Positions 1 through 8,284 of a stretch of DNA of 64,000 nucleotides are shown here, piece after piece; positions within the stretch are counted from its first letter, which is position 1; each line of letters starts with the position of its first letter. Origin of the DNA: Candidatus Mediterraneibacter pullistercoris (lineage in GTDB: Bacteria; Bacillota; Clostridia; Lachnospirales; Lachnospiraceae); assembly GCA_019116885.1 (NCBI GenBank), contig DXAU01000017.1:62001-126000 (forward strand), in the 5' to 3' direction. The notes beneath the pieces were generated by a model. That model did no database searches. It worked only from the letters and a program-made list of their open reading frames with translations, and had not been told where the DNA came from. The translations under genes were made by a program, and so were the position numbers.

Positions 1-166
1 CTGCATCCACGATCTGGAACATGTTCCTGTACACATCCGCATATTTCTGATCGATATAGCTCCGTGAGCCATACCATTTGATCTCTGCATCTTTATGCCC
101 TGATAATATTCTTACAAGTTCCCCGCCTGCATAGCCGGTAGCTCCGATAATTCCCACTCTGATCAT
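1..166 (-). CDS. argC: N-acetyl-gamma-glutamyl-phosphate reductase, 5' part only
   Basis: Third step of arginine synthesis: NADPH-dependent reduction of N-acetylglutamyl phosphate to the semialdehyde, in the cytosol. Only the first 55 codons lie in the window. The N-terminus MIRVGIIGATGYAGGELVRI carries the dinucleotide-binding GxTGYxG loop typical of ArgC. The ATG at 166 follows an AAAGGA ribosome binding site. The rest of the gene, and probably further arg genes, lie beyond the left edge. A promoter with ARG-box-like sequence is about 140 bp upstream, so ArgR control is likely. Confidence 0.9.
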   Translation of the reverse strand, partial: MIRVGIIGATGYAGGELVRILSGHKDAEIKWYGSRSYIDQKYADVYRNMFQIVDA

Positions 167-302
167 TTCATCAATTCCTTTCACGTATCTTTCCTGTCAT
201 TCTATACCCGTCTGCCATATGAATCCCTGTGTATTACAGTTCCCTATAATAAACCTCATCTGATGGGAAGTAAAGTATTTCATGAAAATATTTGCTACTA
301 TA

Positions 303-341
303 CTTGCATAATAATACATCTTTTTTGCATATTATGCAAGT
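303..341 (-). promoter_or_regulatory. argC promoter overlapped by ARG-box-like palindrome
   Basis: On the minus strand TTGCAT (339-334) and TATTAT (316-311) are separated by 17 bp, a good -35/-10 pair for argC. The -35 sits in a perfect palindrome, TTGCATATTATGCAA (325-339), and a second CTTGCATAATAATACAT element (303-319) covers the -10. argG has the same arrangement, which suggests repression by ArgR. The rest of the 357-bp gap 167-523 holds the argC leader and the hairpin behind proA; no gene was seen there. Confidence 0.65.
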
Positions 342-411
342 ATTATTTCTATATATCTGATTCTGACCACGGGTTTTTACAGATCAAAAGAAAAGATATT
401 ATGACAGCAGT

Positions 412-456
412 CAGGCGGAGCGCCAGAATTTTAAATATCTTCTGATACTCCGCCTG
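412..456 (-). terminator. Hairpin downstream of proA
   Basis: CAGGCGGAG (412-420) pairs with CTCCGCCTG (448-456), and inside it CAGAA pairs with TTCTG across a 3x3 internal loop. It lies 68 bp past the proA stop. The following minus-strand sequence is not a clean T-run, so it may be a weak terminator or an mRNA 3'-end stabiliser. Confidence 0.45.
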
Positions 457-523
457 TAAATACAATCATATTTCATTATGTGAAAAACCGAACCTGCATG
501 CTATGATATCGGACATGGATTTA

Positions 524-1774
524 TCATTTCCTGATCTGTCCGTTCCCAAAGATAACATACTTTGTCGTTGTCAGCGCCTTAAGCCCCATCGGACCTCTCG
601 CATGGAGTTTTTGAGTACTGATCCCGATCTCCGCGCCAAAGCCAAATTCAAATCCATCCGTGAATCTTGTGGACGCATTCACATACACTGCCGCTGCATC
701 GATCTCATCCTGAAACTTAAGCGCATTGTCATAGTCCTTTGTGATAATGGACTCTGAATGTCCGGTATTATATTTGTTAATGTGCGCAATTGCCTCATCG
801 ATGGAATCCACAATCTTCACAGATATGACGGCATCCAGGTACTCGGTTCCCCAGTCTTCATCCGACGCCGGATATATCTCTCCGCAGACTGCTCTGGCCC
901 TCTCGTCTCCCCGGATCTCCACATCATGATTCTTTAGCCTCTGCACAATCTGAGGAAGAGCTGCATCAGCAATCCCACTGTGGACTACCAGTGATTCACA
1001 GGCATTGCACACGCCCATACGCTGCGTCTTTGCGTTTTCCACAATATCAGCCGCCATCCTGACGTCTGCGCTCTCGTCCACATACACATGACAATTTCCG
1101 GTTCCTGTCTCGATCACCGGTACGGTACTGTTCTCTACCACATTCGCAATGAGTCCTGCTCCCCCTCTTGGAATCAGAACATCAATACCGCCATGCATTT
1201 TCATCATATCCGCAACAGTCTCCCGGCTCGTATCTTCCACAAGGATAATCAGATCCTGGCAGAGTCTCTCTTTGCGGAGTCCTGCCTTAATCGTGCGGAC
1301 AATCGCCTGATTGGAATGGATTGCATCGCTTCCGCCGCGCAGTATGACCGAATTTCCTGTTTTAAAACACAGCCCGAACGCGTCTGCCGTCACATTCGGA
1401 CGGGATTCATAGATGATCCCCACCACGCCGAGCGGAACTCTCTTCTGTCCGATCCGAAGACCATTAGGCCTTGTCTTCATAGATAAAATCTCGCCGACCG
1501 GATCTTCCAGGGCAGCGATCTGCCGCAGTCCTTCCGCCATATCAGCGATACGTTTCTTTGAGAGAGCCAGTCTGTCAATAAGCGACTGCTTGATCCCTTT
1601 CTCTTTGGCAGCCTCGATATCCTTTACGTTCTCTTCAAGTATCATATCCTGCTGTGAGATCAATTCCTCCGCTACGGACAGAAGCCCTCTGTTTTTCTCA
1701 GAAGTCCCAAGCCTTGCAGCCTCTGTCGCAGCGTTTTTCGCACGTCTTGTGAGCATTTCCATGTATGTTTCCAT
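524..1774 (-). CDS. proA: Gamma-glutamyl phosphate reductase
   Basis: Second step of proline synthesis: NADPH-dependent reduction of gamma-glutamyl phosphate to glutamate semialdehyde. The 416-residue length is normal for ProA. The aldehyde-dehydrogenase-like catalytic Cys lies in [11 protein letters not shown], and the C-terminal block with [12 protein letters not shown] is characteristic. The ATG at 1774 has AAAGGAGAG upstream. Its partner proB is not adjacent but about 50 kb away in this window (51701), which is unusual because the two are often an operon. It may be followed by the hairpin at 412-456. Confidence 0.96.
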   Translation of the reverse strand: METYMEMLTRRAKNAATEAARLGTSEKNRGLLSVAEELISQQDMILEENVKDIEAAKEKGIKQSLIDRLALSKKRIADMAEGLRQIAALEDPVGEILSMKTRPNGLRIGQKRVPLGVVGIIYESRPNVTADAFGLCFKTGNSVILRGGSDAIHSNQAIVRTIKAGLRKERLCQDLIILVEDTSRETVADMMKMHGGIDVLIPRGGAGLIANVVENSTVPVIETGTGNCHVYVDESADVRMAADIVENAKTQRMGVCNACESLVVHSGIADAALPQIVQRLKNHDVEIRGDERARAVCGEIYPASDEDWGTEYLDAVISVKIVDSIDEAIAHINKYNTGHSESIITKDYDNALKFQDEIDAAAVYVNASTRFTDGFEFGFGAEIGISTQKLHARGPMGLKALTTTKYVIFGNGQIRK

Positions 1775-1875
1775 TGTGCTCTCCTTTCATATCGTTCACA
1801 CTGTGGACTTTTTCTGCACATGTCCTGCATCTGCTGCTCCCTATTGTACCATCAAATAAATCTTTGCGCCACAAT

Positions 1876-1890
1876 TTCCACTGAGTGGAA
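1876..1890. promoter_or_regulatory. Perfect palindrome upstream of proA
   Basis: TTCCACTGAGTGGAA is a 15-bp palindrome with a single central base, about 100 bp upstream of the proA start. It could be an operator, but no matching copy was noticed elsewhere in the window, and the regulator is unknown. Confidence 0.3.
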
Positions 1891-1945
1891 TCTTAAATTT
1901 TTCATAAGATTTCCGCACAAATTTAAAACGCATAAATATGAAAAC

Positions 1946-1992
1946 AGACACTGTCCGGTCATTATGCGCTTTTTGCTTTTCGGACAGCATCT
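1946..1992 (-). terminator. Probable terminator after the FeoA-like gene
   Basis: On the minus strand CTGTCCG and CGGACAG pair (1981-1987 with 1951-1957), flanked by AGA/TCT pairing, then GTTTTC. It lies just past the FeoA-like stop at 2020, so it probably ends that transcript ahead of proA. Confidence 0.5.
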
Positions 1993-2019
1993 GCCTTTTT
2001 CTTTTGTCTGTTTATGCAT

Positions 2020-2232
2020 TTACACTTTTATCCGTTCTGCTACTTCGTGCCCCAGGGCCAGCCTCACATCCTGCGCTCCGATAATCACGCTGTCACGGCA
2101 CTGCTGGATCACCCGGATCGTACTTCCCTCTTCCACATGGCGGCTATGCAGGAATTCAAGTACGTCCGGCAGTCCGAACATCCATTTGACCGTGTAAGAC
2201 TCTCCGGGTCTTGCATTTGATAACGCCTGCAT
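2020..2232 (-). CDS. FeoA-like domain protein
   Basis: A 70-residue protein that looks like a free-standing FeoA (SH3-like) domain, the small cytosolic component of ferrous iron uptake. The segments GESYTVKWMFG, EEGSTIRVIQ and ALGHEVAERIKV follow the beta-strand pattern of that family. The ATG at 2232 has AAAAGGAGGG in front. No feoB lies beside it, so its role here could be regulatory or in another metal process. It has its own terminator on the 3' side. The family call is by recognition of the pattern, not by search. Confidence 0.7.
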   Translation of the reverse strand: MQALSNARPGESYTVKWMFGLPDVLEFLHSRHVEEGSTIRVIQQCRDSVIIGAQDVRLALGHEVAERIKV

Positions 2233-2438
2233 GTTATCCCTCCTTTTCTTAATTTTAGGGAACCGATGCAGGGTTAGTCAATCGCAATCTTTGTTGCATA
2301 CAGGTTACATTTGTAAGGTTCAACGCACCCGGATCGGGAAAGTTCCCTCAATGCCGTTATCGTGCCCGGTGTAATCCCGATACATACCCTTGTAAATGAT
2401 AAATTTTATCCAGTACATTTCACAGTCTTTATCTGCGG

Positions 2439-3620
2439 TCAGCCTCTTGCATTTCTGTAAATCTGATACATATCCTCTTTGTCCAGTTTCTTGATGCATC
2501 CAATCGTCCTTTTTCCGAAATGGCTGCACTTTTCCGCCAGTTCTCTCATCTGTTCCTCGCTGACTTCAATGTCCATATCACGCAGACATACCGGCATATC
2601 CAGTTTCCGGTAAAAGCTCTCCATCGCCTCAATGCCTCTTCGTGCTGTCTCCATATCCGTACTTCCCGGCGTCACGCCCATGACATTTACTGCAAATTTT
2701 GCAAAACGCGCAGGCGCCGCATCCACAACATAGCGGGCCCAGCTTCCCCAGACTGCAGCAAGACCTGCCCCGTGCGCCACATCGAACATACCGCCCAGCT
2801 CATGCTCAAGCTGATGGCTTGCCCAGTCGCCGCCATCTGTTCCACATCCGGTCAGCCCGTTGTGGGAAAGGCTTCCAGCCCACATAATTTCTGCTCTGGC
2901 GTCATAATCATCCGGTCGTGTCATCAAAATCTCTGCATTTTTCATCACAGTCCGCAGCAGATGCTCACTGATGCCGTCGGTCATCTCCATATTAGTGCAG
3001 TGATTGAAATAACGCTCCATCGTATGCATCATAATGTCGACACACCCGCTCGCAGTCTGATATTTCGGAAGCGTCACGGTAAGCTCCGGATTCATGACTG
3101 CAAACCTTGGTCGCGAATAGTTGCTGCTATATCCCCGCTTGAGCCAGCCGTTCTCATTCGTGATAACTGAAGAATCACTCATCTCCGATCCTGCGGCCGC
3201 GATCGTAAGCACCACGCCGATCGGAAGACAGCCTTCCGCCGCTCTTTTCTTCTCGTAGAAATCCCACACATCCCCGTGATCTGCCACACCGTACCCGATC
3301 GCCTTGGCAGAGTCTATGACACTTCCGCCGCCAACAGCAAGAATAAAGTCAACATTTTCTCTCTGGCAGAGACGGATCCCTTCATACACAAGAGACAGTC
3401 TGGGATTAGGCACTACACCGCCCAGAGAAACATACGGAATCCCTGCCTCGTCGAGGGACTTATAGATCCGGTCAAGCAGTCCGCTCTTCACCACGCTTCC
3501 GCTCCCATAGTGAACGAGCACTTTCCTGCAGCCCTGTTCTGCCGCAAGCTGCCCGGTCTCGTTCTCTGTTCCTTTTCCAAATACTACTTTCGTCGGTGTG
3601 TAATACTGAAAATTCTCCAT
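2439..3620 (-). CDS. Iron-containing (butanol-type) alcohol dehydrogenase
   Basis: A 393-residue group III alcohol dehydrogenase that probably reduces aldehydes with NAD(P)H. It starts MENFQYYTPTKVVFGKGTE, has the nucleotide-binding GGGSVIDSAKAIGYG motif near residue 100, and the metal-ligand region HQLEHELGG...DVAHGAGLAAVW, with His residues expected to bind Fe or Zn. This resembles the clostridial BdhA/YqdH-like group. The start has AAGGAGG. It follows the isochorismatase-like gene by only 9 bp, so the two are probably co-transcribed. The true substrate cannot be told from sequence. Confidence 0.9.
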   Translation of the reverse strand: MENFQYYTPTKVVFGKGTENETGQLAAEQGCRKVLVHYGSGSVVKSGLLDRIYKSLDEAGIPYVSLGGVVPNPRLSLVYEGIRLCQRENVDFILAVGGGSVIDSAKAIGYGVADHGDVWDFYEKKRAAEGCLPIGVVLTIAAAGSEMSDSSVITNENGWLKRGYSSNYSRPRFAVMNPELTVTLPKYQTASGCVDIMMHTMERYFNHCTNMEMTDGISEHLLRTVMKNAEILMTRPDDYDARAEIMWAGSLSHNGLTGCGTDGGDWASHQLEHELGGMFDVAHGAGLAAVWGSWARYVVDAAPARFAKFAVNVMGVTPGSTDMETARRGIEAMESFYRKLDMPVCLRDMDIEVSEEQMRELAEKCSHFGKRTIGCIKKLDKEDMYQIYRNARG

Positions 3621-3629
3621 ATATCCTCC

Positions 3630-4157
3630 TTATACGATCGCAATCTGACACATCTTCATCGCCTCCGCCGCCTGGTCATGGCTCTTTGGGGTCACACCCG
3701 CACAGCAGGAAATATCCACCTCAATGGGCACCTCCGGAAGATATGCTTTTAAAAGCAGCGCATTTGAGATCACGCAGATATCCGTGCACAGTCCGACCAG
3801 AGTCATCTTATCCACCGGCTCTTCTTCATTTAGACGTCTCACATACTCTCCCAGCTCCACGCTTCCAAACGTCGGCTTGTCGATGATCCGGCAGTCCGCT
3901 TTCTCCCGAAGCGCTTCCTCTACTTCTTTCTGAAGCTGCCAGCCTGGCGTGTCTCTGACACAGTGTACGACCGGAAGATTTCTGCCCTCCGCAGTCTCAA
4001 GATAATCCTCTCCGTGCGTATCCCTTGTTGCAATGACCCTTCCGTCAAACCTGCGTATCTTCTCCACAACTCCGGGAACAATCGAAACAGCCTCTTTCGT
4101 CCCAAGGGAGCCGTCGATAAAATCTTTCTGCATGTCCACAACTACAAGTACGTTCAT
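3630..4157 (-). CDS. Isochorismatase-family cysteine hydrolase (nicotinamidase-like)
   Basis: A 175-residue cysteine hydrolase fold. The catalytic triad is visible as Asp in VVVDMQKDFIDG (residue about 9), a Lys in DKPTFGS, and Cys in DISCCAGVTP. The GLCTDICVISNAL segment is the family's cis-peptide region. Nicotinamidase (PncA) is the nearest well-known function, but many members act on other amides, so the substrate is left open. AGAGGAG precedes the ATG. It is the likely first gene of a two-gene unit with the alcohol dehydrogenase. Confidence 0.8.
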   Translation of the reverse strand: MNVLVVVDMQKDFIDGSLGTKEAVSIVPGVVEKIRRFDGRVIATRDTHGEDYLETAEGRNLPVVHCVRDTPGWQLQKEVEEALREKADCRIIDKPTFGSVELGEYVRRLNEEEPVDKMTLVGLCTDICVISNALLLKAYLPEVPIEVDISCCAGVTPKSHDQAAEAMKMCQIAIV

Positions 4158-4212
4158 CTTTCTTCTCCTCTTCTCAATTCAGCCGTGCTTTGTCCTGCAT
4201 AAGTATATGCCG

Positions 4213-5070
4213 TTATCTGTATTTCAGATCATAATAAAAGATATATTGCTGCATGACACCCGCACAGTCTTTATATTTTTCAAACGGAAATCCATCCGGA
4301 TAATGAAGCTCCAGAGCTTTCTTTATATGTGTGTCCACTGGAAAAGCATCCATCTGATGCAAAGCAAACAGGCAGATACAGTCTGCGACCTTGCCGCCGA
4401 TACCGGGAAGCCGCATCAGCTCTGCCCTGGCGTCTGCATAGTCCGCTGTTTTTAAGACCTCCAGATCGATCTCTTTTTCGGAGATCATCTTCGCCGTGCC
4501 GCAGATATATTTGCTTCTGTATCCCAGCTTCAGCTCTCTTAGCTCCTCTTCCGACGCCCTGGAAAGCGCCCCGGCATCCGGGAATGTATAGTATACTCCA
4601 CCGTCAGGCGTCATCCGCCGCTCCCCGTATCTCTCGCTGAGCGCACGGATCAGCCCTTTGATGCGGGGAATATTATTCTGCTGGGAAAGGATGAATGTAA
4701 CAATCATCTCCCACGTGTCCTGCCTGAGAATCCGGATTCCCCTGCCAAACTCGGCGGCAGCTTTCAAATAAGAATCTGCTTCATCAATCCGGTCAATATA
4801 GTCTTCATAAGACGCCGTAAGATCGAAATATTCTTTCCAGAACTTCTCGTATTCTTCCTGCGTACAGTAAAGTTCCGTTTCTCCATACACATCAGGTTTT
4901 CCCCTTTCACCCGCCGGTCCGGCCGGCCGGAGCCTGATCTTCAGATATCTGCCTCCTGCCAGAAGTTCGTATGTATCTTCCGATACGGCGTCCAGGCGGA
5001 AACACTGCCCGGACTGGCAGATCTGGGGGATAGAGAAACAACTGTTATCTATCGTAACCATGCTCGTCAT
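4213..5070 (-). CDS. 8-oxoguanine DNA glycosylase / DNA-(apurinic) lyase, OGG family
   Basis: Base-excision repair enzyme that would remove 8-oxoguanine and nick the abasic site. It is 285 residues long, with an N-terminal OGG domain (QSGQCFRLDAV) followed by the HhH-GPD fold: QDTWEMIVTFILSQQNN, then the hairpin LPGIGGKVADCI with the catalytic Lys, and AFPVDTHIKKAL with the conserved Asp. This is the bacterial OGG1-like type seen in clostridia rather than MutM. The ATG at 5070 follows AGGAAG; a second ATG lies three codons inside. It is 55 bp upstream of the hydrolase gene on the same strand. Confidence 0.9.
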   Translation of the reverse strand: MTSMVTIDNSCFSIPQICQSGQCFRLDAVSEDTYELLAGGRYLKIRLRPAGPAGERGKPDVYGETELYCTQEEYEKFWKEYFDLTASYEDYIDRIDEADSYLKAAAEFGRGIRILRQDTWEMIVTFILSQQNNIPRIKGLIRALSERYGERRMTPDGGVYYTFPDAGALSRASEEELRELKLGYRSKYICGTAKMISEKEIDLEVLKTADYADARAELMRLPGIGGKVADCICLFALHQMDAFPVDTHIKKALELHYPDGFPFEKYKDCAGVMQQYIFYYDLKYR

Positions 5071-5205
5071 ACTTCCTGTTTTTCGTTATACCGGTCCTAT
5101 TATAGCATGATTTTTCGATGGGAAAAAGCCCTTTCCCGTGCGATACTGTGATTAAAGGAGATTTATGGCAAGAAGATTGTAAGCGGCCGCCAGGGTTTCG
5201 GGCAA

Positions 5206-5226
5206 GCCCGGGCTTTGGCTTGCCGC
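5206..5226. repeat. GC-rich 21-bp motif behind a terminator, copy 1
   Basis: GCCCGGGCTTTGGC followed by TTGCCGC. A copy at 6628-6648 matches at 18 of 21 positions and also sits next to the T-run of a terminator for a minus-strand gene. Here it is extended into an inverted repeat (CGGGCAAGCCC / GGCTTGCCG). Confidence 0.55.
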
Positions 5227-5232
5227 CCACAT

Positions 5233-5288
5233 AAAAAAAGCGCTCCAATGCCAGAACAGATGAACCGTTCCGGCATAGGAATCGCTTT
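5233..5288 (-). terminator. Rho-independent terminator of ccdA-tlpA
   Basis: On the minus strand a stem formed by AGCG..CC.ATGCC.GAAC and GTTC.GGCAT.GG..CGCT, with a short loop, runs into seven T residues (5239-5233). It starts about 10 bp past the ccdA-tlpA stop. Confidence 0.85.
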
Positions 5289-5298
5289 CTTTTCCTGT

Positions 5299-6588
5299 CT
5301 ATTCTCCGCTGCCCTGCAGCGTCTCCTCGATAATGCTCCTCATGATGTCTTCTGTCATCTGCCCGGGAACATACCCATAGATTTCTCCCTCTCCGGTTAT
5401 CATAAATGTCGTCGGGAACGCCGAAATCCCATACTGTGCGAACATCTCCCCACTCTCATCCATGAGCACCGGATAGGTATATCCGTTCTCTTCCATAAAT
5501 GCAGCGATTTCCTCCGCTGACCCTTCCTGGCCAATACCGGGGCCCGCAACGCCCAGTATAACTACTTCCGCATCCTCTCCCATAGCGGAATATTCTTCAT
5601 ACAGCTTCTGGATATCAGGCATCTCATTGCGGCACGGCCCGCACCAGGTTGCCCAGAAGTTCAGGAAAATTACTTTACCCTTGTAATCCGCCAGAGAATG
5701 CGTATTTCCAAACTGGTCGGTCAGCTCAAGATCGGACAAAGGCGCAGGAGTGAGGGCGGTCTCACTTTCACCTGAAGCTCCATTTTCCTCTGAGCTGTCC
5801 GCACTGCCGGCAGAGGTTCCTTCCTGTTCCGCGTCTTCCTCCTTTGCACCGCTTTCCGCCGTATCTTCAGACTCATACTGGACTGAGGAGAGATATCCCG
5901 TGATATCGTTCATCCTGCCTGTAAACATGAGAATTCCCATGAGAATCATCAGAATACCACCGATCTTTACCGTATACGTAACCAGTTTCATATGCTTTTT
6001 GAAAAATTCCAGAAGGCTCGCCGTAAATAGCCCGGCTGCAAGGAACGGCAGGATAAAGCCAATTGTATACACTCCAATAAGCAGGAATCCCACCATGCTC
6101 GTCTTCGCGCTTCCCGCCATCAAAAGCACACTCGTGAGCGCCGGTCCCACGCAGGGCGTCCATGCAAAGCTGAACAGAAATCCCATCAGAAACGCTGTCA
6201 CAGGCGACATGGTCAGCTTTTCCATATGTATCGGGAGCCTGTGCTCCCCGCCGAGCAGTCTGGACTTTCCAAATACTCCGAGCTGGTACAGACCAAACAG
6301 TATGATGAGAATTCCGCCAATGCGGGCAAAGAGCATCCGCTGTTCACTGAAGAAACTTCCCACAGCCGAAGCGCCCGCTCCGAGTATAAAGAAAGCCGCA
6401 CTGATTCCGAGCGTAAACATAAGCACCCGCAGAAACAGCTTCAGCTTCCCGCTCTCCGCAGACAGACCGCCCGAGAGATAGCCGAGATACAACGGCACAA
6501 GCGGAAGCACGCAGGGTGAAAAGAAACTGATAAGTCCCTGTATAAACACTGTAAGTACTGATATTCCTGTTTCTATTGAAAATCCCAT
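5299..6588 (-). CDS. CcdA-type thiol transporter fused to a TlpA-like thioredoxin
   Basis: A 429-residue fusion. Residues about 1-235 are a CcdA/DsbD-type membrane domain: hydrophobic helices with paired cysteines in SFFSPCVLPLVPLYLGYLSGG and in the AWTPCVGPALTS segment, which carry electrons across the membrane. An acidic, Ser/Gly/Ala-rich linker (about 240-290) leads to a TlpA/ResA-like thioredoxin domain with the active site ATWCGPCRNEMP, expected outside the membrane. So one polypeptide would both move reducing power out and use it. The start ATG at 6588 has AGGAG 11 bp upstream. It is monocistronic, with a terminator just past the stop. Confidence 0.9.
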   Translation of the reverse strand: MGFSIETGISVLTVFIQGLISFFSPCVLPLVPLYLGYLSGGLSAESGKLKLFLRVLMFTLGISAAFFILGAGASAVGSFFSEQRMLFARIGGILIILFGLYQLGVFGKSRLLGGEHRLPIHMEKLTMSPVTAFLMGFLFSFAWTPCVGPALTSVLLMAGSAKTSMVGFLLIGVYTIGFILPFLAAGLFTASLLEFFKKHMKLVTYTVKIGGILMILMGILMFTGRMNDITGYLSSVQYESEDTAESGAKEEDAEQEGTSAGSADSSEENGASGESETALTPAPLSDLELTDQFGNTHSLADYKGKVIFLNFWATWCGPCRNEMPDIQKLYEEYSAMGEDAEVVILGVAGPGIGQEGSAEEIAAFMEENGYTYPVLMDESGEMFAQYGISAFPTTFMITGEGEIYGYVPGQMTEDIMRSIIEETLQGSGE

Positions 6589-6627
6589 AGTCTATAGTTC
6601 TCCTGTTTTTATTTTATATGACTGGCA

Positions 6628-6648
6628 GCCCGGACTTTGGCCCGCCGC
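6628..6648. repeat. GC-rich 21-bp motif behind a terminator, copy 2
   Basis: GCCCGGACTTTGGC followed by CCGCCGC; 18 of 21 positions agree with 5206-5226. It lies directly beyond the T-run of the kbaZ terminator, in the same relative position and orientation as copy 1. Confidence 0.55.
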
Positions 6649-6652
6649 TATC

Positions 6653-6692
6653 AAAAAAACTGCCAGAACTGGTTATTTCCGGCAGTTTTTCT
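6653..6692 (-). terminator. Rho-independent terminator of kbaZ
   Basis: On the minus strand AAACTGCC.GAA and TTC.GGCAGTTT pair around a short loop, followed by a run of seven T residues. It lies 67 bp past the kbaZ stop. Confidence 0.85.
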
Positions 6693-6758
6693 ACACTGGC
6701 GTCCTGTCAGACTAAGGATACCATATTTTATGATATAAGAACAGTGACATTGTCACCG

Positions 6759-8084
6759 TCACATCAGTTCACTCTGATGTGTGGCATACAGATACTCGTC
6801 GATCGTATTCGTGATCCTGTCCTCTATGAGAGCCACCGGATCATTCTCGAGCAGCCCTTCACGCACTTTCGTGTACTGAATCGGCATAAACTGGCTCAGA
6901 AGGTTGAGCGGGATGCCATTCGCGCGGAGATTGGCAATGAGCCGCTCTGAAGCCGCCTCGACTTCCGGTACTGGCATGTAGTATCTGCAGCGGTCTGAGA
7001 AAGAGTATTTTCTCTTAAGGCGTATCTCCTGCTCTGTACCCTGATAATGCTTTCTCCAGTGTTTATCATCCTTTAACATTGCATTGTCAAGAGTATCGGC
7101 GAATCTGCTTGGTTCTGTATCAGTTCCACACAGCATCTCTTTCTCGATATGCTCCAGGGCGAACATCGCTTCACGCATTGCGAAAGTGAGCCCGGGTCCG
7201 ACTTTGAGGATTCCGACACCATCCTCAATGAGTTCGCGCAGTTTGATCTTCGTCTGATAATCTGTCGAATGGCCCTCAAACACCAGGGATGGGAAATCTT
7301 TAATAGACGCCATAAGATCCTTGGCTTTCCCACGGTCGTACTCTGTACATCCGCTGTCTTTCTCCTCTACGCCCGGCTGCACAACGACCCCGATCACGCG
7401 GTCCCACACATCTCTGCCAAGTCCCGCCTCAGCAAATGCTTTCTCAAATGCCGCAACTGTATTCTTGAAATCCTCTACCTTTGTCACCTGAACTCCTGTG
7501 TCCTCGCTTCCTACAGCGCCTCCCGGGATGGGAACTTCGCTCCCGATGATATAGACCGGAGGAACAGCGTCAGGATCGCTCCCAAGCAGCTTTTTATACG
7601 TCTCTTCCGCCACACGGGCAAGCCGCGCTCCCCGTCCGGCAATCAGTTCATCCGACAGACGGACGTTCGGATCATCGCTTTTTACTTTCATACTCGTGTC
7701 AATGTGGATCTTAGTAAACCCTGCTCCCACATAATGGCGGATCAGCTCTTCCGCATCAGCCATAGCCTCAGTCTCGTTCTTATAAGCGAACGTAAGAGGT
7801 CCGAGATGATCTCCACCAAGAAAAATCTTTCCTTTGTCAAATCCGGTCTTATCTGCGATGTCAAGCACAAACTCCTTAAAATCAGCCGGCTTCATCCCCG
7901 TGTATCCTCCGTTCTGGTCACACTGGTTCGCCGTACTCTCAATCAGCACGCATGAGCCGTCAGACATCCCCCTTCTAAGCGCTGCCTCGATGACATATCT
8001 GTTTGCGCTGCAGACAGAGTATATCCCTACATTTTTCCCTTGTTTCTGCAATTCTACAATTCTCTTTAACGGATTCTGACGCAT
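6759..8084 (-). CDS. kbaZ: Tagatose-1,6-bisphosphate aldolase accessory subunit (KbaZ/GatZ type)
   Basis: A 441-residue protein of the GatZ/KbaZ family, the non-catalytic subunit needed for full activity and stability of the class II tagatose-bisphosphate aldolase. Typical segments are GIYSVCSANRYVIEAAL, FLGGDHLGPLTF, TKIHIDTSMK and FEGHSTDYQTK. It is divergent from kbaY, which encodes the catalytic subunit, with 200 bp between. AAAGGAG precedes the ATG. Its -35 region (8145-8140) is overlapped by one half of a direct repeat that I propose as the operator of the linked AraC-family protein. It fits the GalNAc pathway of this region. Confidence 0.93.
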   Translation of the reverse strand: MRQNPLKRIVELQKQGKNVGIYSVCSANRYVIEAALRRGMSDGSCVLIESTANQCDQNGGYTGMKPADFKEFVLDIADKTGFDKGKIFLGGDHLGPLTFAYKNETEAMADAEELIRHYVGAGFTKIHIDTSMKVKSDDPNVRLSDELIAGRGARLARVAEETYKKLLGSDPDAVPPVYIIGSEVPIPGGAVGSEDTGVQVTKVEDFKNTVAAFEKAFAEAGLGRDVWDRVIGVVVQPGVEEKDSGCTEYDRGKAKDLMASIKDFPSLVFEGHSTDYQTKIKLRELIEDGVGILKVGPGLTFAMREAMFALEHIEKEMLCGTDTEPSRFADTLDNAMLKDDKHWRKHYQGTEQEIRLKRKYSFSDRCRYYMPVPEVEAASERLIANLRANGIPLNLLSQFMPIQYTKVREGLLENDPVALIEDRITNTIDEYLYATHQSELM

Positions 8085-8116
8085 CTTGAATTACTCCTTT
8101 TTCTTTTCATCCTAGC

Positions 8117-8216
8117 ATTTTAAAACAAGGCGTACTTTGGATTAATTAAACAATCATTTGCATTTTTTATGAAAGTAAAAAATGAAAAGACAGAAAACGA
8201 TGTTCTGTGCTATACT
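8117..8216. promoter_or_regulatory. Divergent kbaZ/kbaY promoter region with 21-bp-spaced direct repeat
   Basis: TTTGCATTTTTTATGAA at 8157-8173 is nearly identical (16 of 17) to 17567-17583 before the PTS operon. Exactly 21 bp away, TTTGGATTAATTAAACA (8136-8152) matches it at 11 of 17. For kbaY an extended -10, TGcTATACT, lies at 8211-8216 without a clear -35. For kbaZ a weak TTAATC / TAAAAT pair is at 8145-8140 and 8122-8117. A small leader hairpin, CGGCGT (8230-8235) with ACGCCG (8250-8255), follows in the kbaY 5' UTR. Confidence 0.55.
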
Positions 8217-8284
8217 GTTAGCAGAAAAACGGCGTTTATCCTACAGGAGACGCCGGAAAATCACAAAGAATCGAGGTTATTTTT

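Noticed and set aside
2320..2529. 69-codon minus-strand frame across the alcohol dehydrogenase end
   Set aside because: Overlaps the 3' end of the dehydrogenase in another frame and has no ribosome site; the 2262-2438 gap shows no supported gene.
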